From Notospermus geniculatus (taxonomy: Eukaryota > Nemertea > Pilidiophora > Heteronemertea > Lineidae), in assembly GCA_002633025.1 (NCBI GenBank), contig NMRB01001632.1:1-64000 (forward strand): a stretch of 64,000 nucleotides of DNA. The letters run 5' to 3'. The notes under the pieces were generated by a model that was given only the letters and a program-made list of their open reading frames with translations, had not been told where the DNA came from and made no database searches. Position 1 is the stretch's first letter. Each line of letters begins with the position of its first letter. Position numbers and translations under genes: made by a program. Below are positions 38,501 through 50,500 of this stretch, one piece after another.

Positions 38501-41500
38501 TCTTTAGTCAAGACGAAGAGATATGAGGCAAGCAGAGTGTGAACACATGGATTACTGGAGACGCTAAGTTAAGCAGCAGTCCTATGCAACATTTGATGCA
38601 GACTTCAGAGGGTTGGGTCTGGTGATCCCATGCAGCATCTGGTGCAGTCTCCAGAGGGATTGGATGGATGGATGCAGCATCTTTCTTCTTCAAATGAAGG
38701 AAGACTGAGCGAGAACTCGGCACAAATCAAAGATCACTCGGAATGGACAAAATGTTTCTTGTGAAATGTTCCGATGGCATTCTCTCCCTTGATAGAGCAG
38801 CAAGATCAGTTCTTTGAACAGACCAGAAAGACTCAGATGATGGCATTCATGGAATTCACTTCTTGGCTACTCCTTGGCACTTCTGGCAGCCATGATCACT
38901 CGTACAAAACGGCCCACCACCGCTTGTTTGGTCAGCCCAGCTCTCTCTCCTGCTGTGATGGTCCTGTCTCCAACTGACCATCCCTGGTCGCTCCATCATC
39001 CGTTCAGAGAGCCCAGCTCTAACTGTTATGATGACCCCCTCACATCTCATAGGGCCACCTCTGATAGCCACATTGGTCACCCATTTNCCAGAATACGGAC
39101 CGATGACTCTTAAGGCAACAAGGGTCACAGACGGTTGTCCTTGCTGAAGATCACCCCAAGGTCGTACAAGGTCAAGAGCTTATCGTGTTCAGAGAGACTG
39201 AGAAACTACGTAATAGTCAATATAGAATGACTGGTAAGTGATTGCGTGCTGTGACTCAGGTCATCTTTATTCCGCCGAGGTACGAACGACTTGTCGGCAA
39301 ACACTGAGATAACTAACAGTGGCCCGGATGATTCTCAAGGACAGCCAAGGTCGTTGATCAAATACAACAATGGAGGAAGGATTAGGAGATTGGAGGCTAG
39401 AGAAATAATGAGGGACGCGATGAGAACTAACTTGATAACCTGGCCTGGATTAAGAACCTAATGTCTGAATAGCATCATTACAAATAAAATTACACAGCTG
39501 AGAAACGCCTCCTCGATCCATTTCAGATCTTAGCCCGGGACGACCGTCTTGTACCATCTCCTAGCTGTACATTCTCTGGATTTATTTGATATCTAACGGA
39601 GAATGGTTATTTTATGTCCTGTTGATGGCTGTATCCAGGAAGCGACTGCCGGAATAATGTCTGTGATGGCGGGTTGTTGTCTCTCGGAGGAAGTGGGAGA
39701 GCTTCTTTAGTCAAGACGAAGAGATATGAGGCAAGCAGAGTGTGAACACATGGATTACTGGAGACGCTAAGTTAAGCAGCAATCCTATGCAACATTTGAT
39801 GCAGACTTCAGAGGGTTGGGTGTGGTGATCCCATGCAGCATCTGGTGCAGTCTCCAGAGGGATTGGATGGATGGATGCAGCATCTTTCTTCTTCAAATGA
39901 AGGAAGACTGAGCGAGAACTCGGCACAAATCAAAGATCACTCGGAATGGACAAAATGTTTCTTGTGAAATGTTCCGATGGCATTCTCTCCCTTGATAGAG
40001 CAGCAAGATCAGTTCTTTGAACAGACCAGAAAGACTCAGATGATGGCATTCATGGAATTCACTTCTTGGCTACTCCTTGGCACTTCTGGCAGCCATGATC
40101 ACTCGTACAAAACGGCCCACCACCGCTTGTTTGGTCAGCCCAGCTCTCTCTCCTGCTGTGATGGTCCTGTCTCCAACTGACCATCCCTGGTCGCTCCATC
40201 ATCCGTTCAGAGAGCCCAGCTCTAACTGTTATGATGACCCCCTCACATCTCATAGGGCCACCTCTGATAGCCACATTGGTCACCCATTTGGACAGCCCGC
40301 TAGAACTGTACCATCTCTGACCATTCTTGACCGAATCCCGATCGTCTCAAGTGCTAGATCCACCAAGAAATGTCTATAACACTTGATCTCCAGCCCCACC
40401 CCGTGCACATGTCTCGCTGGGAAAATTAAGATCATGAACATGGTCACAGTAACTCAATATCTTGGAGTAATGGGCTGATAATACGGTCTGTCTTCATGTG
40501 GTGGGGGTTGGGTTCGGAGGCTGGTAGGGGTTGATAATGATGGAGAGAGAGACCCAACAACTCCTGATGGTGGGGTCCGATACGTGTCTGGATACGAGGG
40601 ACCCAAACCTGGCTATGTAGTTCTGCCCAGCTCAGTGCGTCACGCACCATTCTACACGACTTAATGCTGCAGATCTGATTCTGTGAATCACCATCAGCCG
40701 AGATCTCCGGTAACATTTGCTCTCTGTCAACTCTTGTTTTGAACAAATCATCCAAGTTTTTCTTAAGCGACTTCTACTGTTCTCCCAGAGATTAAATAAA
40801 GATCGGCCAATACACGAAAGAGATCTGTTAAAGCTGGTATCAGAGGAATGACAAGGTGTTATCTGATCTGGGGCGAGGTCATGGATCTGGGGGCGAGGTC
40901 GTGGATCGTGATTCATCTTGACTGATCAGGGTCCATTAGTCTCATTGCTTGTCACGATCAGAGAGGGGAGTGATTTGCTTGAGACTAGCAATGATCTTTA
41001 GTTCAATGAACCTTGTAAAGTAACTGCTCAGTTAAGTTGATCGTAATGCTTTCTTGGGCCATGTTGCTGTTTTTCAACAGTGACTGGAATGAGTGACCGA
41101 TGTGGTGATGCTCTGCAACCATAATCAGTGCATCAATAATGACCTAAAACAGGGCAAATGATGGATTGCGGGGGGGGGGGCAAGCCAATCAGACTGCTAC
41201 CTATAATNAAGAATTCTGGGCACTGGAGGAACAAAATTGAAGGAATATGTAGCAAGGAGCAAGACTCAGATGTTGTGAGCTTGGACGGCGTCACTTTGAA
41301 CCTGACGTTTTGTGAGAGAATGCTTCATGATGTAAGCGACACGATGTTAAATCCAGATGTGATTGGTCAATCTACTGTACGATGATAGTTCTCCCTACCC
41401 TCGCCAACCTTCTGTCCAAAACCCTCCTCATCAACCCAATTACAGCCTAATTGATCCTGAAATCATTCTTAACGAGGATTAGTTAATTACTCGTTAATTA

Positions 41501-44500
41501 AAGTCATCGGAGATGCCGTTATCTGGCATGGTGTTCACCCAACAGAGCGGCCATATTGATCGCTTACAACAATACGGTATAGAACTAGAGTTATTGGACC
41601 AATAGAGCGCGAGATTGCAGGCGCACATCAGGGAGTATCTTGGGATATGATTATATAGACGTACTTGGAATGAGATATCCGAGATCGCGATATGGGCCGT
41701 TTGTCCTGACGGCCGGGAGACAGAAGAAGAAATTGGATGGTAGCGATGGGTTGTCTCGTTCAAGGACTCTGTTCATGTCTGACAAGACTGGGGACGAGAA
41801 TGGGGACAGTGGTTTGGGTTTGGTGTTCTTAAATCGATATCTGTTGAGTGTTTCATCCGATTTTCACCCTCGTCTCAGGCCTGGGACAGACTTAATTAAT
41901 TTCTTTATCTTTTTTTCAGATTCAAACGCCTGTGCCAACTGTCATGGTGGCGACACCTTTTGGTGGCATTTACAAAGTACCGATAGCAACAACAAGTAAA
42001 TCTGTCCCAGTACCGAGTTGTAATTTGTAATTTAGAAGTTGAATTCGACTCACCTGAGCGTAAGCGCCATACGCATTGAGCTGAGACAACGCGAACGGAC
42101 TGAGAAAACCAAGTGGTCCAGCCATTTGTTGGATTCGTCGAAGTTGACGCTCTTTTTCTGTATCGGCAAATTTGACGACTAAACTAGAGGAGGCTCCCTG
42201 AAATTATCAGAATGGTCTCATGAGATTGATAGAAAAATAACAACAGGAAGACTGGGAGAAAAACATCGGGTTACTTCAAGATCTGAAATGAGAGCAATCT
42301 TGTTACGTATCAGAATATTAATCCTGCGAGACCATCCAGTTAGTTTTGCATACAACTTCCTAAATAAAAGAAGGATGCAGGTCGACCTGGAACAAAAAGT
42401 GACAAAATGGTGAAGCAAGAAAACAATGAATCAACTCTTTTTTGAAACCGGGGAAAATTTCGTTTTCCAAGTAGCGGAGAGGCCTCTGGGCAGTGTGCAA
42501 TAACACTAACACTAACATGGGAGTTATTTTGGTAGTGTCCGCTGACACTAACACCAACAGGGGAGTCCCTCTGGCATTGTACTAACACCAACACGAACAC
42601 TAACATGAGGGTTATTTGGGTAAGTGTCCGCTAACACCAACATGGGAGTCTCCCTCTGGCATTGCGCACTAACACTAACATGAGAGCCCCGTGGGTAGTT
42701 TGCACTAACACTAACACTAACTTTCAGGCAATGTACTTCAGGCAGTGTGCAGTAACACCAACACCCACATGACAGTACATCTCGTCCCCGGCAATGGTGA
42801 CACAAGTGGGACTCCCAAATATCATAATGATCATAATTACTAATGTAATAGCGACCATTATCAGTACCACACTGCGCGTTTATCTGATGCGTCGCCGCCC
42901 CCCTGGGACGCCACAAACCGCCATATATGTAAATTGCATGATGAACGATCGTACAATTCTAGATTAATATCATTTCTTGTGTTTCCTCTAAAATGATGTG
43001 TGAAGCTGGTACAGAGTTCTGCTCGGATGTGGCGTGGGATGATCTCATTGTCAACTTAGTGCAAAGACATCTTGTTTCAGGGATAAAGGCCCAGGATACA
43101 CAGAGAATATCATTAATACACCCACAGGGGGCAGCACTGGAGGAAAGAGCCAAACTTTTTTCAGATATGAAATGAAGAAAACTAAGGCAGCAATGGTTCG
43201 GATCGCTGTGATTTGTTACGAGGGAACTAATAACAAATCTGCCTAACTCAGATTGCTGCCATTCCATAGTTGTTCTCACTCCCCCAGCTTATAATTTTCT
43301 CGTTTGTGATTGGCTGATTTGCTATTAGCATGAGTTAGGCAGATTTGCTATTAGCATGAGTTAGGCAGATTTGCTATTAGCATGAGATAGGCAGATTTGC
43401 TATTAGCATGAGTTAGGCAGATTTGCTATTAGCATGAGTTAGGCACATTTGCTATTAGCATGAGTTAGGCACATTTGCTATTAGCATGAGTTAGGCAGAT
43501 TTGCTATTAGCATGAGTTAGGCAGATTTGCTATTACGTCCAGTCACGATGCGGATACAAACGTGGCAATGGAATCTGTGAAATGACATGATGTCAATCCC
43601 AAACAATACCCCCTGATTAATCATGGTCCCGTGACCCCAACCACCCCCTGATTAATGGTCACGTGGCCCCTTCCTGTTAAATAATTAATTCTCGGTGTTA
43701 AATTTACAGGTAACAATCATTCCATTGTGGTGAAAAAAACGTATTGTTCTGACCAGACGATGATTCACTTGGGTTTTTTTTGTTCTGGTGGCGGGAGGTG
43801 CGTGAGCGGACAGTGAGGTAGTCTGGGGTGAAGGGTGTGAGGGGGGCCGGGTCATTTTGAAACAGAGCAATGCTTTCTTTGCACTGGTTCAGCAGACTTC
43901 CCAAGATACATGTGTGTAATTTGTCACTTCCACTGTGTTCACACCTGGTGTTCATCAAAGACACTAGTGACCGGCCACACGGGACACATCCAGCCAATCA
44001 GGCCACCCATTGATAGATTGAAGGAATCACGGACAATACTACGTGTATCTGTTCACCAGGGGGCATCGTACTCAATGAAATATTGATGGTGCCATGTAAC
44101 AGAGACGGAACGAGCCATTGTTGGTAGTAATCATTGTGACAGATCGAAAAAACAAACGGTGTCTGGTTGCCATGACGATGAGTCATCAGGTTGAACAAAG
44201 AAATAATATTTATTCACTGAATGCACGATTTTAATAAATCCTCGTCAAAATTATCCATAGTGACTGTGTGGTCAATGTGAAGCATTCAGGAAAATCACTG
44301 AGAGGACTTCCAGAACTGTTGGCACCAAAGATGGTAACCATGGTAACCATCCCACCCCACCCTGAATCAAACTCAAGACCATGGCAGGTGGATGACCTGT
44401 ATTAATTACTGCATGAATAAGTTATAATATCAGTCATGAAGCCTATTGTTCACTGGAGTCTTTGTGCAGATTACATGACACTCCATCTGGACCTCTGCCC

Positions 44501-47500
44501 ACTCCGTTTCATTAAAGTCATGTGTGTGTGTGTGGGGGGGGGGGGTAAGCCCCGAGTTCTACGAAGTTTCAAGCGTTTGAACAGGTTGCACTCAGTGCCA
44601 GTGGGCACGAAACCCAGCCATATCTGCTGAGAAAGAAGTGTCTAGACCCTGGAAACCCAGCCATATCTGCTGAGAAAGAAGCGTCTAGACCCTGGAAACC
44701 CAGCCATATCTGCTGAGAAAGAAGTGTCTAGACCCTGGAATATGGAAAGATTTGAGAAGTTTTTTTACCGTCTGGCTCGCTGTAGCTACTGCAGTCGCTG
44801 TGGTTGTTGTGGTCGTTGTTGTCGCTGTGCTGGTGACTGTTGTGGACATTTCTACATTGGACCAGGATGATGAGGTCACTGAGTACAGCCAAAGGTCAAG
44901 GTCAGAGTCTATCCAAGGTCAAATGACGATATCCAAGGTCATACGATCCAGAACTTTCAAAAGGTGTGGAGATTTGATTGCACGTTTAGATCCCGTGATT
45001 CGGTAAAAGATTAGTGACACCAACACCGATGTGACAAGCTTGTACTTTAGGCTTGGAATTCCTTTAGAATGTATATCCACTCCTCAAATGATACTTTACA
45101 CCAGGGATGTCTATTGTACTTGAGATAATCAGCACAAAACGACTGACGTTAAATCCAACAGATGTCGTCAGAATCTCAAACGGAATAGGATGACTTTTGT
45201 CAAGTATCACAAAATAGAGTCAACAGAAGACACGGATACAATGTAACAAGTTATTCAAAATATCCACGTACAGAACATCGGCAAAACGAACGTTAAACGG
45301 GATCAACGGACGTAAAAAAGTTATCAAATGGTGATTTATCACAGTTCAGGTGTAAGAGCGGCGATCAGAGGGTGTGATGTTCGGTGACGACTGGAAGTGA
45401 GGAATGGGGAAATTAAAATCTTGTTTCAACAAGACTTTAGTTTCCTGGAGATTGTAAACCTTGGAAAGAAACTTAAGAGGAGGCAAATAGTTCAAGACCT
45501 GCCGCAAGTGATATGAGATGGGAGCGATGAACTTGGCAAGAAAGACAAACTCAATGAATGACCAGAGCCTAGTTACACAGGACAATCTCTGAGCAACTCT
45601 CAGTTCAACGGAATCTCTAGAGCCTAGTTACTCAATAAAATGTCTGACAAATTCTCAGTTCAACTGAACAACCAGGCCCTAGCTACACAGGACTATGTCA
45701 AAGTTGAAGACAGCATCTAAGCTCTCTTAGCATCACCTCCAACAGTGATGTCTATGATAGCACTGATGCTGTTTGGAACAGAGCAAGACTGGAGCCACAG
45801 CCAAATATCCAAATGAAAGCTTGTGCTTCAACAATTCAACAAGAATACTTGGCCAGACAAGACAACGTATGAAGTCCTCCACAGCCAGCGCCCAGCAAAG
45901 GACTGACTCAATCTCACCACATTCATAAAAGACTGTTCACCAGAGAAATAAAGCAAGATTTCCCCTCAATGTGATAGATTTAGTGAAATGATCCGAGATC
46001 TGAAAAGAGCAGAATATCCAGGGAACATGTGTTCTCTGACTCACTCAACTCAATCTCGATTGATCAAGATTTGATTAAATCCTGGTGTAATTCTGTAAGT
46101 CACAGACGACAATGGCTGGTCTCGGGGCTCGGACGACAAATGTCCTGTTCTGAATGGAGGGAAACTTGATCCTGGACCAGAAGAACAGAGCAGTTATCAC
46201 TGTAGATCTTTAGGACAGTTTGCCTGAAGCAGAAAAGCAACGGCGTGTCCACTCCACGCGCCACGGACGGCCATTGATGCATGAGCGGCAGAAAGTTTCA
46301 TGGAAGCAACACAACATGAGAATGAAGGATTTGCTGTGACGGGTTGAACAGGTCTTAGGATAGATGGGCCAAGAACTGAATTGTACAGAGAAGCTACCAA
46401 AGCATGACAGGACGAATATCGAGGATGCCACAGGTGTTGAATGCGAGAGGAGACTGGGTGACAAGTGTCGGACACGAGAGCCACACAAACACATCAACTG
46501 GTCACAGATTTCGAGGGGTCCTCTGTTACTCCATGAGTTGTCAACCTCACGTGTGGAAATCCATGATCAACTGGGACAGGATTGTATCAACGGATGATGA
46601 ATGGATGGAATGGCCACCGGATCCAAATAGTCCATGTTAACTCAAGGTCAACAACAACAGTTGTAATGGAACAAAAACTAGGAGCTCACCACGGTAACAC
46701 GGATGTCACAGACACGGATGAATCCTGGATGAAATGGTTTTTATATCCATAGAATCAACAGTAAGAACAATCGACTGCTGTCCTCCGCTCCCCGTCACAA
46801 CCACTGACTCAACCAGAACAATCTCACTTCGATTAGAACCAATAGAAAGCCATCGACCAATGAAAACACTGAACTCTCTGTGTGTATTAATCGACATCGA
46901 TATCGCCGTGGCGATGAGTGACCAGGACGAACAGACAACTGTAAGTGCGTTACTGGTTTTATAGCTGGCGTCCCTGCTGATTATTACAGCTCTCTTCGTC
47001 ATGATCATGGAGCTCGTTACGACATGGCGGGATTACGCGTTAATACTAGTCTAATTAGATTTCATTCTAACGGGTTCAGCACGGCGCTGTATGAGCGATT
47101 GTTTCAAACGAGACTGAGGGACAATGCTTGTAGCCACCCTCCCATCCCAGGGAACAAGAGCAAAGCTCTGCTGTGGGAGGATGTCTTGTAAAAAAACAGA
47201 CGAGATGTTTCATTGTTTCTTTACAGATGACTCGTCCTGACGTCCAGGAGTCCTGGAGGGACTGAGACATTAGCCTTCAAACACGCTCCTCATTGTTCAA
47301 CCCTTGCTGACATGCGGAACAAATTCTGCAGTCGGCATCAAACCATAGGCCTACAAACTCTCCATGTCAGGGGATGTGCCCCACATGCTTGGGCAACAAA
47401 ACGTATGTTCCTATACTACCCGAGTGAGTGGGACACTCTTCAGCTCAGGGGTAGAACGCTGTACCATGTATCCTTGCAAGGACAAGTAAAAGACCCCATG

Positions 47501-50500
47501 CAAGTGAGGNAAGACCTAAGACCTAAGACTCTATAAAACTAAGACCTATAAGATTCTGAATGTCTTAGTTTTATAGGTCTTAGTTTTATAGAGTCTTAGG
47601 TCTTAGGTCTTAGTTTTATAGACACCCATAAAAATCTGTGATTGGCTCAAGATAAAGAACTAGGAAATTGCTGCTTTAAGGCCTGCATAATGGCTGTAGA
47701 CAGACCTGAACATGGCTGCTGATGGACCTGAACATGGCTGGCCTGGTCAACGATGGTTGGTCCTAAACCAAGACAAGTGTGTCAATACTGGAATATTCCA
47801 GAAATTGTGCGCATATGTGACCAACATTTTCCCTCCGATATGATAGGTTTACTGCAGGATAAATCATGGATACGTGCGTCAGAACGTACTCATAAATGAA
47901 CGTCATCGAGCCGTGAAATTAACCAGTAACATCAGTGCACTCAAGACCAACCACCCTCAGCATCAATTCTGTGCTGATGCATCCACCTCATCTACATCAC
48001 GATATCATCGAGATAAATCAGCAAGTGCTGTTCATCTTAGTAATCTTATCTTAGCAGCGTGGGACATCATAACAAATGCTCTCTAGTAGTGCGCATAATT
48101 TCAATGCGACTTGCCTCCCAAAAGACTTGACTACAGTTGTAAATTCTAAGACATCGTGGCTCAGTGTTCAGTGTCGTGGTTGGTGTAGAGAAAGAAACCC
48201 AACAGACGACTACAAATCACGTCGTTACACGGTCCGCTGGACCACTTGTACGAATTTCACATCTGTCACCTGGCGTGGAGTGCGGTGAATGGGTCCGAGT
48301 CAAACAGATCACTTGACGTTAGTCAATTACATGTGTTGGCTGTAATAATCCACCAGTTTGACTTAATTCAGCAAAACTGGTTGTTATTATATCATGCCGT
48401 GACGTTGCTTGACATTTCGACGGCCAATATGGCGGCATTGTCGTCATGGAAATGTGACGTCACATGAAGAACCTCTATTTCATAACATTACAGATGAAAT
48501 GAAAAGTGGTTGAAATCCAACATTCAAAGGCCACAGGAAACACAGTGATGCGATAAAGAATGTTAAAAGATGTAAGACGGAAATGGTTCGGTCTCACATA
48601 ACTCTTGTTTATAAGATGATAAAACTGTGTCTTCCTGCCCCCAGACCAGATGTACATGTAGAGTAGACACACAAGTCGCTGGACACACAGGATCAATAAT
48701 CCTCCGCGGTCCTCTGTCTGTGTGACAGAGTCTGACAAATGGTCTGCAGACTTCCATCTGAGTTATGGGCTGCAGATTATCCGGTCAGAAGCAGACCAAG
48801 ATAGTTTCATATTCAGGATGGTAGGCCAAGTTGTTCGAGTCTTTTGGGGTTCCAAAGGAGTCTTTAGGGGTTCCAAAGGAGTCTTTAGGGGTTCCAAAGT
48901 ACGGAGACAAAGTACGGAGGGCCTCGCCAGCGAATTCGCCAAAAGTTCATCCACAAAACACGAAGCAGCCATAAAATATCTTCGTGACGGTGTCTGCAGC
49001 TCCAACTCTCCCATCCAGTCATCCATCAGCCACGAATTAGAAAGATCACGAGATAACAAAGAAAACTGCAAACCAAATTACTCCAAGCCGTACAATCCCA
49101 CTTGCCAGCGTATTCTTTCACTGTTTAATTCATTAAATGTAGATTTTCCGCAAGTTTTATGACGGAGGTGGCTGATCATATGTGAGACATGCCACTTGGG
49201 ACTTGGCAAACTTCCCAGGATACTGAACGTGCTGGTTTTTTCCTGGTCACTTACTCATCCAAACGTTGGCTGTTCTAAACGGTGACGTTCCTTTGGGTTG
49301 AGGATCTGTTCCCACGGATGGGGAGGACACCAGAACTGGCATCATCTGTCACCGAGTGGACTGACGAGACAGAAGGCTGCAGGCCTCAGGACCTCTCCAG
49401 GGAGATTCCGAGAGACAGCCTTAGAATTTCAGCTTCATGGGTTGTGTCGTGGGCTGGCATGGCCGTGTAGTGGTGGACTGCCGTGGTCTTGTAGCGGTGG
49501 ACGGCCATGGCCGTGTTGCGGCAGACTGGCATGGTCGTAGTGGCGGACTGGCATAGTCGTAGTGGCGGACTGGCATGGTCGTAGTGGCGGACTTGCATGG
49601 TCGTAGTGGCGGACTGGCATCGTCGTGTTTTGGTGGACGATTTCTGAAATAGTTGCATCAGTACCTGGCCAAAGCAAGCTCTTAATTGGAGAGAACGGCT
49701 GACTCTTTTGAGAGTACAGACTTAGGCCTTCCCCTAGCGCCCATATTCTCCCTTATCGAATCTCAGTACATTTCAAACAGGTGTTGCAGGTATTTTCAAA
49801 AGCTCCTGATAGTCTAGAATCAGGGTTTGAGTCGGCCAGCTTCAGCCTGGTCCACCAAACTGACTTCAGCGTGACAGTTTATAAGTTGGAAGCCTGCTCG
49901 GCTGGAAACCTGTCCACCAACTACCCATCTGTAGAATTTACTGGACAGATGGTGAGAACTTGATGTAAATTGGATGAGTGTGTTGCTGGTTTGTGGAGTC
50001 TCTCTGGGATAAGATTAACCCTTTATCAGCCACAACAGAGGACTTCAGATCAAACGACAACAACAAGATTTAAAAGCTTGATTCCTGGCGGGTCCAGATG
50101 GATGACCGTCTGGTCACGAATGGTTAATAAAATCAGACCGTCTTGGCCGAGACAACTGTTGGTTCGTTAGCGGTGTAATATGATTCTGTTCATCAGGTGA
50201 CGTAACCCTGATTGGAGAAGGTCCAAATACGTCACGTCAGGTAGAGCAGGTCCAAGATGGATGCCTGCAAAAGTATTGAGTGTGTCAGCTCCTATCACTG
50301 GGCACACCACAGAACAAAATATCTCTTAGAATATTTCGGGCTTTTTTGACTCGGTAGAAAAGCCGTTTGGGCTGTTTTTCCACCGGGTTGATTGCGTAGA
50401 AAAGCCGTGTTTTGCGTAGTAATATTAAGATATGATATTACTGCGGCATACCGTATCTCACCAAGGCACGAGACACTCTGATAAATTACAAACAAATCCC

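Larger units (their letters stand above)
28382..42053 (-). other. CELF: CELF intron, 13.7 kb, repeat-rich
   Basis: No coding exon recognised on either strand. Besides the repeats, gaps and duplicated block listed separately, it contains an approximately 50-bp direct repeat (ACGCATTCCG... CAGCAGCCGCAGAGACAG at 31588-31640 and again up to 31707), a homeodomain-type TTAATTAC/TTAATTA pair at 41483-41500, and otherwise unremarkable sequence. Confidence 0.8.

Noticed and set aside
43321-43535. CRISPR-like regular 26-bp array
   Set aside because: No spacers between units, simple head-to-tail tandem repeat.
44752-45006. Open frame with a long Val/Ala-rich hydrophobic stretch
   Set aside because: It comes from a GTTGTTGTGGTCGTT-type low-complexity tract, with an equally open Thr-rich frame on the other strand. 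A composition artefact.
47768-47875. Short peptide with [11 protein letters not shown], reminiscent of a THAP zinc-finger C..H segment
   Set aside because: Only about 36 codons before a stop, with an in-frame stop just upstream and no other THAP landmarks. At most a remnant of a transposon-derived THAP domain.
48722-49162. 146-codon plus-strand open frame
   Set aside because: It starts in unique DNA but runs through the GGGGTTCCAAAGGAGTC tandem repeat, has no familiar motif, and lies antisense inside a CELF intron. Probably chance.
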